Counted from the stretch's first letter, positions 18,442 to 27,292 are shown. The stretch is 64,000 nt of DNA from Saprospiraceae bacterium (GCA_016787575.1 JAEUUO010000023.1:62001-126000); one strand, 5' to 3'. Made by a program: numbers and translations. The notes: generated by a model from the sequence alone, not told the origin.

Positions 18442-19545
18442 TTAAATCTCAAGCTGCCTGTCTGAGTTTTTGAGTTTCATCAAATACCCATAAAACAAGG
18501 CGAATGAAAATCCTGCAAGCAAAGCTGCCATGGTGGCTTGCAGTCCGGCAAGCCAATCGTATACACCATGTAAGATTGAAGCAGTTGCAAATCCTATGAC
18601 TATTAATGCGCCCATCTTTTCTTTCCGGATTAAGGCTGTTGTGATAAAATACCCGACAATTCCAGAAAACACCGCGTGACAGAATACCAATGACAGTGAG
18701 CGCAACATCACCAGGACCATTGCATTTTGGACTCCTGAAACCAATCCTTCTACACCGTAATTGACCGTTTTAGAATAAGCCGAACCTATGGCATTTTCTC
18801 CGTAGTGTAAATTTTCAAAGGCCGCAAATCCCAATCCGCTAAACACTCCGATTGTAACCAATGAAAGTATATTTAAGTCTTTCCGAAACCATTTTATAGC
18901 TATAAAAATTGGCAAGGCTTTTATTAATTCTTCACAGATCCCTACTTGAACAATATACCCTATTAAGGAAACTATCAAATTTTGATTATCTGCAAGATTT
19001 AAATAAAATGTTGGAAGAAATCTATAAATAAATAACAACAACCAAATTCCAATAATACCGGTAAAGAATAATGCAGGTAAAGCCAGTCGTTTGCTTCCCG
19101 TATCATTTAATATGAATTTTTTAAAGATTACACCCCATACGAAAGCAAAGAATAATGCAAACATGGTTAATTGGGTAGAAACCTGATTTACCGTAATAAT
19201 TAATAAGGGAATGATTCCAAGGAAGCTAACAGCCCAAAAAATAAAATCCTTTAGCAATAAATTAATATTGCTTTGGTCAATGGGTATGATTTCCTGTTTT
19301 AAGGGAATTTGCTGAAGATCCTTCAGGATCGTTTGAGCTTGTTTCGAACTTTTTTCAATGATGTTTTGAAAGGATTCATTAAGTGTGTGAATCTTTTCTG
19401 AATCTGTATGGCTATCTGTATGAATGAATTCAACAATCGGAATGAGCAGTGATTGTCCGCAGGATGAACAATATCGTTGCGAGCCGGAAGCTGTATTTTC
19501 AAATTCCAGAATGGTTTTACATTGAGGACAGCTTATTTTTATCAT
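18442..19545 (-). CDS. PrsW-family glutamic intramembrane protease with N-terminal zinc ribbon
   Basis: 367 residues. N-terminal zinc ribbon (about 5-32: CPQCKT and YCSSCGQ), a soluble spacer to about residue 95, then about eight membrane helices carrying PrsW motifs: EELIKALPIF, FAAFENLHYG, CHAVFSGIVGYF and LHGVYDW. The conserved Glu and His residues are expected to form the active site. Known: PrsW cleaves the anti-sigma factor RsiW in Bacillus; targets elsewhere are mostly unknown. It is last in a minus-strand run with a lipoprotein, an ICMT-like enzyme and a DUF4286 protein (10-base gap). No anti-sigma factor gene is nearby. Confidence 0.88.
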   Translation of the reverse strand: MIKISCPQCKTILEFENTASGSQRYCSSCGQSLLIPIVEFIHTDSHTDSEKIHTLNESFQNIIEKSSKQAQTILKDLQQIPLKQEIIPIDQSNINLLLKDFIFWAVSFLGIIPLLIITVNQVSTQLTMFALFFAFVWGVIFKKFILNDTGSKRLALPALFFTGIIGIWLLLFIYRFLPTFYLNLADNQNLIVSLIGYIVQVGICEELIKALPIFIAIKWFRKDLNILSLVTIGVFSGLGFAAFENLHYGENAIGSAYSKTVNYGVEGLVSGVQNAMVLVMLRSLSLVFCHAVFSGIVGYFITTALIRKEKMGALIVIGFATASILHGVYDWLAGLQATMAALLAGFSFALFYGYLMKLKNSDRQLEI

Positions 19546-19555
19546 AAGCGAAGTT

Positions 19556-19975
19556 TTATTTTTTTTCCAGATCAGTCTTAGGACATGAAAGTCCCCAAAT
19601 ATAAATCATTTTATCGGTTTTTTTAAATTCAACTGTTTTAGTGTCAATAATGCGAACCGATTTGACTTCAGTCAGTGATGGATCGAATAAAGCTTTGATA
19701 TCAGGCAATCCATTTTTATCCAAATGAAAATTTAACTGAATCCGATCTTTGCGTTCAGACCAACTTCCTTTAAATTTATAACGCTTTTCAGGGCGTTCGC
19801 TTAAATCTTTAAAGTACAATTCGAATTTTTGATTTTTTCGAATCAACAATTCTATTTGCGCTACATCGTTTGGGATGGTTTCATACATTGCTTTTTTAGG
19901 TGCACTGCAAGCAGTAAATAATAGGCCAAGCAACAGGTAAGTAGCAACTTGAATCTTCCAATTTTTAGTATTCAT
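19556..19975 (-). CDS. Small lipoprotein of unknown function
   Basis: 139 residues from the ATG at 19975 (a TTG two codons earlier is possible). A signal peptide with lipobox LLFTACSA gives a lipid-anchored protein with Cys at about residue 23. The mature part is short and charged (AQIELLIRKNQKFELYFKDL, YKFKGSWSERKDRIQLNF) and looks like a small beta-barrel or NlpE/copper-resistance-like module of the Bacteroidota, but I do not recognise it firmly. The ATG overlaps the stop of the upstream methyltransferase gene (ATGA), so the two are coupled. Confidence 0.75.
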   Translation of the reverse strand: MNTKNWKIQVATYLLLGLLFTACSAPKKAMYETIPNDVAQIELLIRKNQKFELYFKDLSERPEKRYKFKGSWSERKDRIQLNFHLDKNGLPDIKALFDPSLTEVKSVRIIDTKTVEFKKTDKMIYIWGLSCPKTDLEKK

Positions 19976-20442
19976 AACCAACGACGGACTTTTTTACAAT
20001 AATTTAAATAGGATTCGCCAAAATCACGATGCAAACGCGGTTCCTCTACAAAGATGATAAATAAATTAAACAAGATAAAAACTGCTAAACTATAATTTAG
20101 TAAAGTAAGGTTTTGAAATAAAAGGCATTCACCAAGCAGGATTAATATAACGCCCACATACATGGGATTGCGTGAATATTTATAGAATCCATAAAAGACC
20201 AGATTTTTTGTAGGCTCTAAGGGAGACAAAGTGCCTTGCCCTAATGTTGCAAACAAATAAATGGAATAAAACAAAATGCTAACTCCTGAGACTATAAAAG
20301 CACTTCCCCCAACAAGGAAATAGCCATAAATTTTGGAAATTAGTTCCAATGGATTTCCCAGGATCATCCAAGGAATTCCGATGCAAACAAGACCGGGTTG
20401 TAAAATAGTATAAAAAATATTTTTTAGAATCAACGATCTCAT
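19972..20442 (-). CDS. Isoprenylcysteine carboxyl methyltransferase (ICMT)-like membrane methyltransferase
   Basis: 156 residues with four to five membrane helices. The C-terminal half has the family signature GFYKYSRNPMYVGVILILLGE and, near the end, EEPRLHRDFGESYLNYCKKVRRWL, as in ICMT/PEMT-like enzymes (E-E-x-x-L and F-G-x-x-Y-x-x-Y). Known: family members use S-adenosylmethionine to methylate lipids or carboxylates at the membrane; the substrate in Bacteroidota is not known. It follows the DUF4286 gene by 6 bases and overlaps the lipoprotein gene, in a tight operon. Confidence 0.85.
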   Translation of the reverse strand: MRSLILKNIFYTILQPGLVCIGIPWMILGNPLELISKIYGYFLVGGSAFIVSGVSILFYSIYLFATLGQGTLSPLEPTKNLVFYGFYKYSRNPMYVGVILILLGECLLFQNLTLLNYSLAVFILFNLFIIFVEEPRLHRDFGESYLNYCKKVRRWL

Positions 20443-20448
20443 GAAAGA

Positions 20449-20778
20449 TCAGGAATTTCGTTCGTTAGGATAAAACTCTTCCAGCACATCCAGGATGGTG
20501 CGGAATGCAACAAATTTATTTGCATAACGATCGATGTGTTCTTTTTGAAGTGCCGGAGCATAGTGAATCATGTATTGATTTAATAAGTCTGCATTCAATA
20601 ATTCGTATTGAATGATGTAGGTAATTCCATCTTGTTCCTGAATTTCCAGTTTCGACATTCTTGATTTTAGAAAGCATCCGGTCGCCATTACTTTTGGAAT
20701 GTGGTGAGATCGCATCCAATAAAGCCAATCGCTTTGTATTTCAGGATTGATTTTAACGGAAACATTGTAAAGGATCAT
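20449..20778 (-). CDS. DUF4286 family protein
   Basis: 109 residues, soluble, without signal peptide. The N-terminus MILYNVSVKINPEIQSDWLYWMRSHHIPKVMATGCF and the later ALQKEHIDRYANKFVAFRTIL match what I know as DUF4286, a small alpha/beta family (ferredoxin-like) found mainly in Bacteroidota with no known function. It lies 14 bases after the restored end of the beta-barrel gene and 6 bases before the ICMT-like gene. Confidence 0.82.
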   Translation of the reverse strand: MILYNVSVKINPEIQSDWLYWMRSHHIPKVMATGCFLKSRMSKLEIQEQDGITYIIQYELLNADLLNQYMIHYAPALQKEHIDRYANKFVAFRTILDVLEEFYPNERNS

Positions 20779-20792
20779 AAAAATATTTGTAT

Positions 20793-22132
20793 TTAAAAAC
20801 CAAAGTTCAGGTTAATTCCGAAACTGCTTCGTTGGTTTTCACCTGAAAATAGTATATAAGAATTATCCAGTTGTTTTAAAAAAGCCGATAGGGCGCATTG
20901 TCATAAAGCAAATTGTAATAGATGCCAATTTCAAAATTATCCTCAATTCCAATTGTTAGCGAACTTTGAAAATCAATGAAATAGTCGGTGCGAATATCTG
21001 ACAATCCGCCTTCAGTAACTTTGTCTTTAATTCGGTCTAGTGGAATTTTTAAAAATGGATAAATTTTTAATTTGTATTTATCTTTTGGTTTCCAGACAAT
21101 TCCAGGCCTTATTTCTCCATAGGGACGATTGGTAGGTTTAAAAGGGAATGTCATGGTGGTATCTTTGCCATTGAAAAACATGGAATTGGTGATGGTTGAT
21201 TTTTCCAATTCGTAATATGCACCCACTAGAAGAGACAAGCGCAATTGGCTGTATTGCTTCCGATTTGAAATTAGAAACCGGTATCGACCGGACATCAAAG
21301 TTTCTATTTCACTAGCACTTAGTTGTAAAACGTTATTTATGGGGGCGCAATTGGTCAGGCAGCGGATTAAATCGTTGCCATGCATCTCGTAAGTAGGCTT
21401 GCGATTCATTTCCTCCCGATTCGATCTGCCTTTTTTAGTTAGCGCCTTGGAGTAAAAGCTAAAAATAAAACCGGCACCCAAATTATATGCTTGATCCAAG
21501 CCTAAATAACTATCGCTGCTTCGTTTTAGTATTACATAATTTTCAAGCCAAAGTCCATTGATGTCTTTTACATTTTCAATTTTGGCAGTATATTTATTGA
21601 GCAGGTATTGTTTATTTTCTTCTTCTGTTGAATTGTTAGTTTTCTCACGTTCCAGTTCATTTAATTTTGCCTCGTATTTTTTTTGTTTTGAAAACGCACT
21701 GGGTGTATAGGGATGAAAATCAAAAGAAATATCCAGATCAGAAAAATTTTCCTGAAAGTCGCCATCTTTTAAAAGGGATTGTACGTTGGCTGAAAAATCA
21801 AGCTCATACGGATAAACACCTTGGTCAATGCTAACACCTGCACCTACTTTAAAAAGATTGTTTTTTGAAGTTTCATTTCCAGCAAAATTAAATCCACCTT
21901 TTCCGTTAAGCCGATGTTCGCTGTCGATGTATTCGTACAGAAAATCCAAAAGTTGGTTGGTTTCTTTTAGTAATTCAAAGTTCTTGTAACTGGAAGAATC
22001 TTCAGCTTTAAGTACAAAAGCATTGCGTGATTTACTTTGGATCGATTTATAAACATTGATAAAATCGCCATCAGAAACTTGAGAATTCAGTATAAAAGGA
22101 ACTAACAAAAGAGAGCCAAGCAGTAATTTCAT
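20793..22132 (-). pseudogene. Outer membrane beta-barrel-like protein of unknown function, 3' end frameshifted
   Basis: The intact frame runs 22132-20876 (418 residues): signal peptide (about 1-17, LLGSLLLVPFILNSQ), a charged helical stretch around 130-190, and beta-strand-rich parts (LRLSLLVGAYYELEK, LTIGIEDNFEIGIYYNLLYD). It ends at a TAA inside a run of six T (minus strand). Adding one T joins the frame to a further 27 codons ending FGINLNFGF and a stop at 20793-20795. That ending (alternating pattern, final Phe) is a typical last barrel strand, so the gene was probably longer. Causes could be a real mutation, phase variation or an assembly error. Family unknown. It precedes the DUF4286-PrsW run on the same strand. 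Confidence 0.6.
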
Positions 22133-22486
22133 AATTTGATCTTTGTAGTTTTTTTAAGATAAGATCTCTGTTCAGTAATACCTGCAAAGATTCTGCCAGA
22201 AATGTCTGAGGGTAAAGGTTTTAGCCCAAATTTCTGCTGAATTGGAGAAAATATGACTAAACGTGCATTAAATATATAGAATTACCAATTTTCATGTAAA
22301 ATAACTTATAAATAAGCTGGACTATGTTTATAAATTCTTCTAGATTTTTTGGCTGTTGCGCCTTCATGGCATAATTTAAATCCAAGGTATTTGAAAGAAA
22401 ATGAATCATGTTGACATCTTTTATAGGATATGAAGCAGGTATTAAACTTTTCTCTAACTTCGCAGTCTTACATTAAAATCATACAA
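22133..22486. other. Divergent intergenic region
   Basis: 354 bases between the beta-barrel gene (minus) and a secreted-protein gene (plus). It holds the plus-strand -7-like box at 22455-22462. An open frame from 22430 is judged to be leader. I see no tRNA, repeat or terminator. Confidence 0.5.
22455..22462 (+). promoter_or_regulatory. Candidate -7 box for the 22487 gene
   Basis: TAACTTCG, one base off TAnnTTTG, 24 bases before the ATG at 22487. It argues against the earlier ATG at 22430, which would lie upstream of the transcript start. No TTG at -33. Confidence 0.3.
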
Positions 22487-23359
22487 ATGAAAAAGACTAC
22501 ATTATACCTAAGCTTGATTGTAAGCTTCTTGTGTTTTAGTACACAAATTAAGGCTCAGGACCAATCCGATTCTACAGGTTTGCCAGGAGACAATTTCAGT
22601 CTTGAGGGGGCACTAAACTTATTTAAGCAAGCCAGTTCGCCGGAGGATTTTGAAAAAATGCTCAACACGGAAAGCAATCATGTTAATAATTTGGATTTGA
22701 ATGAAGATGGGGACATTGACTACATCCGGGTTATCAGCAAGATGGAGCAAGATGTTCATGCTTTTATTCTGCAGGTTCCAATTTCCGAATCTGAAAATCA
22801 GGATATAGCTGTTATCGAATTGGAAAAAAACGGAAAGGAATCGGCGGTAATTCAAATTATCGGAGATGAAGATATTTTCGGTGTGCAACAAATTGTTGAA
22901 CCTTCCGAGGAGGGTGATATGAAAGGAGATATGAAGATGGAGCCAAGGACTAAAAGCGGTCCATCTCCACTAAATTATGAAGTGGACGATGCGATTGTAA
23001 TCAATGTTTGGCCATGGCCTTGCGTGCGTTTTGTTTATGCCCCAGCTTATAGACCTTGGGTTTCACCCTGGAGATGGCGTGTGTATCCGAGCTACTGGCA
23101 TCCATGGATGCCATTGGGTTGGAGGGTTTTTCACCCATTCCGGGCAAGATACAGACCAGGATTTGCCGTTGTTCACACCCATCGTGTAGTTCATGCGCAC
23201 CGGGTTTATACACCTGTAAGAACAACGTCTGTTACTGTTAACAGACGGCATGGGGCAAATGTAAAATCCTACCGCGTTACACGTACCAAAACAACAGTAA
23301 CAGGCCCTAGAGGTAAAACAAAAACAACACGAACCACTACCAGAGTCAAGAGAAGATAA
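22487..23359 (+). CDS. Secreted protein of unknown function with EF-hand-like loop and basic tail
   Basis: 290 residues from the ATG at 22487, chosen because it starts a clean signal peptide (KKTTLYLSLIVSFLCF..., cleavage near IKAQ-DQ). Seen: an acidic loop LDLNEDGDIDYIRVI (about residue 65-75) that fits a calcium-binding DxNxDGxxD pattern; a beta-rich middle (HAFILQVPISE, AVIQIIGDEDIFG); a Trp/Pro/Arg-rich stretch (VWPWPC, SPWRWRVYPSYWHPWMPLGW); and a final about 80 residues rich in Arg, Lys and Thr, close to a nucleic-acid- or polyanion-binding tail. This architecture recurs as a hypothetical protein in Bacteroidota. Function unknown. A strong terminator follows. Confidence 0.8.
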   Translation: MKKTTLYLSLIVSFLCFSTQIKAQDQSDSTGLPGDNFSLEGALNLFKQASSPEDFEKMLNTESNHVNNLDLNEDGDIDYIRVISKMEQDVHAFILQVPISESENQDIAVIELEKNGKESAVIQIIGDEDIFGVQQIVEPSEEGDMKGDMKMEPRTKSGPSPLNYEVDDAIVINVWPWPCVRFVYAPAYRPWVSPWRWRVYPSYWHPWMPLGWRVFHPFRARYRPGFAVVHTHRVVHAHRVYTPVRTTSVTVNRRHGANVKSYRVTRTKTTVTGPRGKTKTTRTTTRVKRR

Positions 23360-23385
23360 TTTGATTTTATAAATAAAGGCAAATA

Positions 23386-23432
23386 AAAAAAATCACCCCG
23401 TTCTGAATCATTTCAACGGGGTGATTTTTTTT
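23386..23432. terminator. Strong bidirectional rho-independent terminator
   Basis: AATCACCCCGTT (23391-23402) pairs perfectly with AACGGGGTGATT (23415-23426) around a 12-base loop, with A-rich DNA before and T8 after. It ends the secreted-protein gene and can also work on the minus strand for the small frame at 23530-23664. Confidence 0.92.
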
Positions 23433-23529
23433 AATTCAATGTCAATTTATATTGAATATTTAGCGTAGTCAATCATTCTATGAAAATCCACCACGACTGT
23501 CTCCAACTATTTATTGATTGATTTCTTCT

Positions 23530-23664
23530 TTAGTAAGTAAATAAATTAAAAGGTCTTTGTATGGAGGGGATTTCATTGGCGGGATCTACTTCTTTTTGAT
23601 TGTCTGCATTGTGCAGGTTATTAATTGAATGTCTTTCCAGGTCCCTGTTGAAATATTTTAGCAT
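23530..23664 (-). CDS. Possible small protein, 44 residues, unknown
   Basis: Minus-strand frame from ATG at 23664 to TAA: MLKYFNRDLERHSINNL, then a polar, protein-like middle and an end NLFTY. It is hydrophilic, has no signal peptide or membrane helix, and is not low-complexity, which is unusual for random frames in this AT-rich spacer. It reads towards the bidirectional terminator at 23386-23432, 98 bases on. No recognised family, no clear promoter. Could be chance. Confidence 0.35.
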   Translation of the reverse strand: MLKYFNRDLERHSINNLHNADNQKEVDPANEIPSIQRPFNLFTY

Positions 23665-23861
23665 GATTAAAGATTTTAATTAATAGAACATCCTTAATCC
23701 TAACTATTGTGATTTGTTTGTAAATTTCTTGAATTATTTTAGAAATTGCAATGCAAAAAAATAATTTGCGAATTGAATTTATGGTTTTATAGTCGAAGTT
23801 AGTTGAAGTCGGATAAGATCCAGCAAATTGTATATAAAATAAAGCGTGTAAAGCTTTATTC

Positions 23862-24068
23862 TTATTTATTCAAATGCATTTTTTTGGATGTTTTTTTATC
23901 AAATAAGCCAGATTCCGATTTTTTGGTGGGCATCCCTTTTTTATTAGTTTTAACCTGTGCATCTTCTGAAGGACATCCACTGCCACGATGGCAAGCTGAA
24001 AAAACGACTAAAATGGCTAAGGTGAGCAGGCTCATTTTAGAACGTATTTGTATTAAAAAGTACTCCAT
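23862..24068 (-). CDS. Small lipoprotein of unknown function
   Basis: 68 residues from the ATG at 24068 (another ATG at 24035 leaves a 57-residue protein). A short positive N-terminus (IQIRSK), hydrophobic MSLLTLAILVVF and lipobox FSAC give a lipid-anchored peptide. The mature part is small, Lys/Ser-rich and has a second Cys (SGCPSEDAQV). Similar short lipoproteins with a CP-x-x-x-A-Q-V segment are common in Bacteroidota and have no assigned role. It is divergent from the HU gene. The frame is open further upstream to 24203, but that part does not look like a signal peptide. Confidence 0.6.
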   Translation of the reverse strand: MEYFLIQIRSKMSLLTLAILVVFSACHRGSGCPSEDAQVKTNKKGMPTKKSESGLFDKKTSKKMHLNK

Positions 24069-24191
24069 TTTACGGGCAGTTTTATCTAAAATCAATGTAG
24101 AGTTGCTTATTTTACAGGCATTTACACCGATACCGGTGCTGGGGAGCCTGAATTTAAAGCCCTTGAAACATAAAATATTTTTATATATGTA

Positions 24192-24222
24192 TTGTATAAA
24201 CAAAAAATGTAATATATATTTG
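24192..24222 (+). promoter_or_regulatory. Promoter of the HU gene
   Basis: TTG (24192-24194), 20-base spacer, then TATATTTG (24215-24222): a full match to the Bacteroidota sigma-ABfr pattern. It gives a leader of about 30 bases before the ATG at 24256. Confidence 0.75.
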
Positions 24223-24255
24223 TGGTGTAAAATTAACCATTAAAACTTTAAAACA

Positions 24256-24531
24256 ATGAATAAATCTGATTTGATCAATGCGATCGCAAAGGAAGCAGAA
24301 GTTACTAAAGCACAGGCTGGTACCGCTTTAGACACCGTACTTACTGCTATCGAAAAAAGTTTGAAAAAAGCTGAAAGTGTAATTTTGGTAGGTTTTGGTA
24401 CATTCTCAACTGCAGAACGTAAAGCCAGAACCGGAAGAAATCCTGCAACCGGAAAACCAATCAAAATACCTAAAAGAAGAGTTGTTCGCTTTAAAGCGGG
24501 CAAAGGCCTTTCTGATGCTGTAAAGAAGTAA
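24256..24531 (+). CDS. hup: HU family DNA-binding protein
   Basis: 91 residues, standard HU length. N-terminal helices MNKSDLINAIAKEAEVTKAQAGTAL, the core VGFGTFSTAERKARTGRNPATGKPI (its beta-arm with the conserved R-x-x-R-x-G-R-N-P-x-T-G and intercalating Pro), and the end RRVVRFKAGKGLSDAV. Known: a dimeric nucleoid protein that binds and bends DNA. It is monocistronic, with a consensus promoter and a strong terminator on either side. Confidence 0.97.
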   Translation: MNKSDLINAIAKEAEVTKAQAGTALDTVLTAIEKSLKKAESVILVGFGTFSTAERKARTGRNPATGKPIKIPKRRVVRFKAGKGLSDAVKK

Positions 24532-24553
24532 TTCATTCTCACTTGAATTATGT

Positions 24554-24587
24554 AAACCCGGTAGTTTTAACTTCCGGGTTTTTTTTT
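24554..24587 (+). terminator. Rho-independent terminator of the HU gene
   Basis: AACCCGG (24555-24561) and CCGGGTT (24574-24580) form a GC-rich stem with a 12-base loop, followed by a run of T. Confidence 0.9.
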
Positions 24588-24714
24588 GCCTAAATTTTAA
24601 TTTTGTAATTTATATAATGGCGGCCATCAGCAAGCAGTATCAATTTAACACAATGCTAATTTTCAAAATTCCAGGAATACGCATTAAATTTGAAAAATCA
24701 TTGAAATTGATTGC

Positions 24715-26334
24715 ATGAATCCTTCTTTCATATCGAACTTCAAGAATTTACTTAAAATTCAAACTCATTGGAATTCAAATTTTATATTGCAGAAAATTGA
24801 ACTCCTAAAATTGTTAAAACAAAATGATTTACCAAATACAAAATTACTTATAAAATACAACGATTTGTTGTTGTTTCTGCATACGCATCCAGCAAATGAA
24901 GAGCTACTTAGACTTACGAATTCAGAATTGGAGCGAATCGCAAAATTTCTTAAAAGACTTCCTCAAGCAGACAAAATCCATTTTGAAAATTCAGGACTTC
25001 CTTATACCAATTTATATTCTAGACTTTCTTGTGATCTTATAAGCTGGTTGATAGAACAGCAAATTGAAATAAACTGTGACCTAATAAGTCCGGAAGGTAC
25101 AGAGCTTGTTGAATTGTTGAAGTTAACCTTGCCTGATATCGAAAAAGAATTTACAGCAATCTGTGACACCAATGAATCCTTATTAGAAGTATTGAAGATC
25201 CGGAATAAAAACCTATTGCCGTTTATATTAAATCAATGCAATCAATTTAATAGCAGTCCATTGGTAAAAGATTTTCATTTTGATAAACTCCAACTTATCA
25301 TTAATGTGCAAACGAAAGCAAATAAATATTTAAGTAAGACTTATAATCGTTTAGCTGTTCGCGAAATATTTTATCAGCCGGAAATTTGTAAGAAATGGAA
25401 TTACAATGAAATTTTAAACAAACCCTTACCGAAAGTTCATATTCCAGATTCAGAGTGGAACTCAAAAATTGTATCGGTTTCTAAAATTAAATTGCTGCTA
25501 CTTCAAAGAGAAACTGAACCTGTTAGCTATATGGATGCCGGGAGTATCCGGTATTATGAGTTGGAGCGCGGTATTTCCATAGCAGTATTTACAATGGTTC
25601 CGGAAAGACAATTGCCCCTGGAATCGTATGTGGGTTATACTTTATTCAAAAATGGATATCCTGCTGCCTATGGGGGTGCCTGGATATTAGGCAATCGAGC
25701 CTTGTTTGGAATCAATATTTTCGATTGGTTTAGGGGAGGTGAATCAGGTTTTATAATGGCGCAGTTATTGAGAACTTACCGGCAACTATTTTCTGTTGAT
25801 TATTTTGAAATAGAGCCATATCAATATGGATTGAACAATCCAGAAGGCATTGAATCAGGTGCATTTTGGTTTTATTATCGTTTCGGCTTCAAGCCTTTGG
25901 ATCCAGAGCTAAGTAGATTGGCAAAACAGGAAGTAGATAAAATGCAAAAGAACAAACTTTATCGGAGTTCGAAAAATACCTTATTGCGTTTTACTGAATC
26001 AAATCTTGCACTTAATTTGGCTAAGTATACTCCAATTGCAATGTGGCAAATTCGAAATAGAATTACAAACATGCTGCACACAAATTATAAAGATGACCGA
26101 CAATGGGCAAAGGCTGATTGTATTAAAAAATTTCAAACGATCACTGGAGATACAAAGACTGTTTCAGAATATTCGGATAACGCATTTATAGATTTTGCAT
26201 TTATTTGCGCTGCTTACAAGTTAACAGATCAAAATGCCTATCGCTTGGCGGCCAAGCTTTCTGAATTGAAAGCCCAAGATGTTTATAAATATCAAGATTC
26301 CTTGCACATATTTCTAGAATTTCTAAGAAAATAA
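24715..26334 (+). CDS. Two-part protein of unknown function with acetyltransferase-like second half
   Basis: 539 residues, no signal peptide or membrane helix. The first about 240 residues are helical and Leu/Lys-rich. The second part holds ELERGISIAVFTMVPER, YVGYTLFKNGYPAAYGGAWI, then FRGGESGFIMAQLLRTYRQLF and a segment with NPEGIESGAFWFYYRFGFKP. The order of beta-strand, Gly-rich loop plus helix, then AFWFYY-x-x-GF resembles GNAT acyl-CoA N-acyltransferases, where the last motif closes the fold. This is inference; I do not recognise a named family, though similar long hypothetical proteins occur in Bacteroidota. No operon partner. A role in acylating a cell component is possible. Confidence 0.55.
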   Translation: MNPSFISNFKNLLKIQTHWNSNFILQKIELLKLLKQNDLPNTKLLIKYNDLLLFLHTHPANEELLRLTNSELERIAKFLKRLPQADKIHFENSGLPYTNLYSRLSCDLISWLIEQQIEINCDLISPEGTELVELLKLTLPDIEKEFTAICDTNESLLEVLKIRNKNLLPFILNQCNQFNSSPLVKDFHFDKLQLIINVQTKANKYLSKTYNRLAVREIFYQPEICKKWNYNEILNKPLPKVHIPDSEWNSKIVSVSKIKLLLLQRETEPVSYMDAGSIRYYELERGISIAVFTMVPERQLPLESYVGYTLFKNGYPAAYGGAWILGNRALFGINIFDWFRGGESGFIMAQLLRTYRQLFSVDYFEIEPYQYGLNNPEGIESGAFWFYYRFGFKPLDPELSRLAKQEVDKMQKNKLYRSSKNTLLRFTESNLALNLAKYTPIAMWQIRNRITNMLHTNYKDDRQWAKADCIKKFQTITGDTKTVSEYSDNAFIDFAFICAAYKLTDQNAYRLAAKLSELKAQDVYKYQDSLHIFLEFLRK

Positions 26335-26470
26335 AATTCAATTTCGAAAATCATTTAATTTATGTGATTACTTTTTAGTAGCTGGTGTAATTGTTAGTTA
26401 AATAGAACTATTAGAATGCGGAGGATGCCGAAAATCCGCTAGAGTAGGCAATCATTTTAATTTACACCCT

Positions 26471-27220
26471 ATGAAAAAGTTTTTGAATTGGGGAATAGCT
26501 GTTATAGCATTCCTCGCAATTAATTTAACGGCTTGTAAAGAAGAAGCTCAATTAGATCCAGAACCAGTTGTTTACAAATTGCAAGATCGGGCGCAAGCTA
26601 ACAACAAAGTTTTTCCTGTCAAGGCTCAGGCATTTGGAAAATCTCTGGCTTCATGGACTGAGGACTGGTGGCGCTATGCTTTTAGTTTACCTTGTGAAAT
26701 TAATCCATTAATGGACGAAACCGGCATCCATGCGGACAAAGGACAAAAAGGACCGGTTTATTTTTTGGTTGGGAATTCCGGCGGTGTTTCAACCAGAAAA
26801 GTAGCAATACCCTATGGCAAAGGAATTTTGTTTCCTATCATTAATGTGATCAATGATGCTCCTTGTCCAAATGTCGATTACACCTTAGCACCCGGACAAA
26901 CTTTGGAGGATTATTTAAAAGAAGGAGCAGCGTCTACAATCGAAATGGCTCGAAATCTTGCAGTAGAGTTGGACGCTAAGCCAATTACTGGACTGGAGCA
27001 ATTTCGTGTACCTACAAATCTATTTTCATTTGTAGGGGATCCGGATTTGACCACTTGTTTTGACCCATGTATTTTAGGAATTAAACAAGAGGCCGTTTCA
27101 GATGGATATTGGATTTTATTAAAACCACTGGAAAAAGGAAATCACAAGTTGCATTTCCATGGGGAAATTCCGGACTATGAATTTGTGGTAGATGTCACCT
27201 ATGAAATAAGCGTTCTTTGA
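26471..27220 (+). CDS. Lipoprotein of unknown function with W-x-W-type conserved domain
   Basis: 249 residues. Signal peptide with lipobox LTAC (Cys22). The mature domain starts with GKSLASWTEDWWRYAFSLPCEINPL, then a D-x-T-G segment, GPVYFLVGNSGG, RKVAIPYGKGILFPIINV and, near the end, HFHGEIPDYEFVVDVTYEI. I know this arrangement (tryptophans, SxP...NP, GPVxFLxG, IPxGKxLxFPIxN) from uncharacterised secreted proteins in many phyla; no function is assigned. The leader has a small hairpin GCGGA/TCCGC (around 26418-26439). A terminator follows. Confidence 0.75.
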   Translation: MKKFLNWGIAVIAFLAINLTACKEEAQLDPEPVVYKLQDRAQANNKVFPVKAQAFGKSLASWTEDWWRYAFSLPCEINPLMDETGIHADKGQKGPVYFLVGNSGGVSTRKVAIPYGKGILFPIINVINDAPCPNVDYTLAPGQTLEDYLKEGAASTIEMARNLAVELDAKPITGLEQFRVPTNLFSFVGDPDLTTCFDPCILGIKQEAVSDGYWILLKPLEKGNHKLHFHGEIPDYEFVVDVTYEISVL

Positions 27221-27267
27221 TTTAAATGGTCAAAAATAAACTGAAATTGTGTTTGGGTGAATAAAGG

Positions 27268-27292
27268 AAGCAGCATTATGTGCTGCTTTTTT
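27268..27292 (+). terminator. Rho-independent terminator
   Basis: AAGCAGCA (27268-27275), loop TTATG, TGCTGCTT (27281-27288), then a T run. Ends the lipoprotein gene. Confidence 0.88.

Noticed and set aside
23803..24243. 146-codon plus-strand frame opposite the small lipoprotein gene
   Set aside because: It is the antisense of a better-supported lipoprotein frame, shows no family features and runs through the HU promoter.
24240..24542. 100-codon minus-strand frame opposite the HU gene
   Set aside because: Mirror frame of a strongly conserved HU gene; no independent support.
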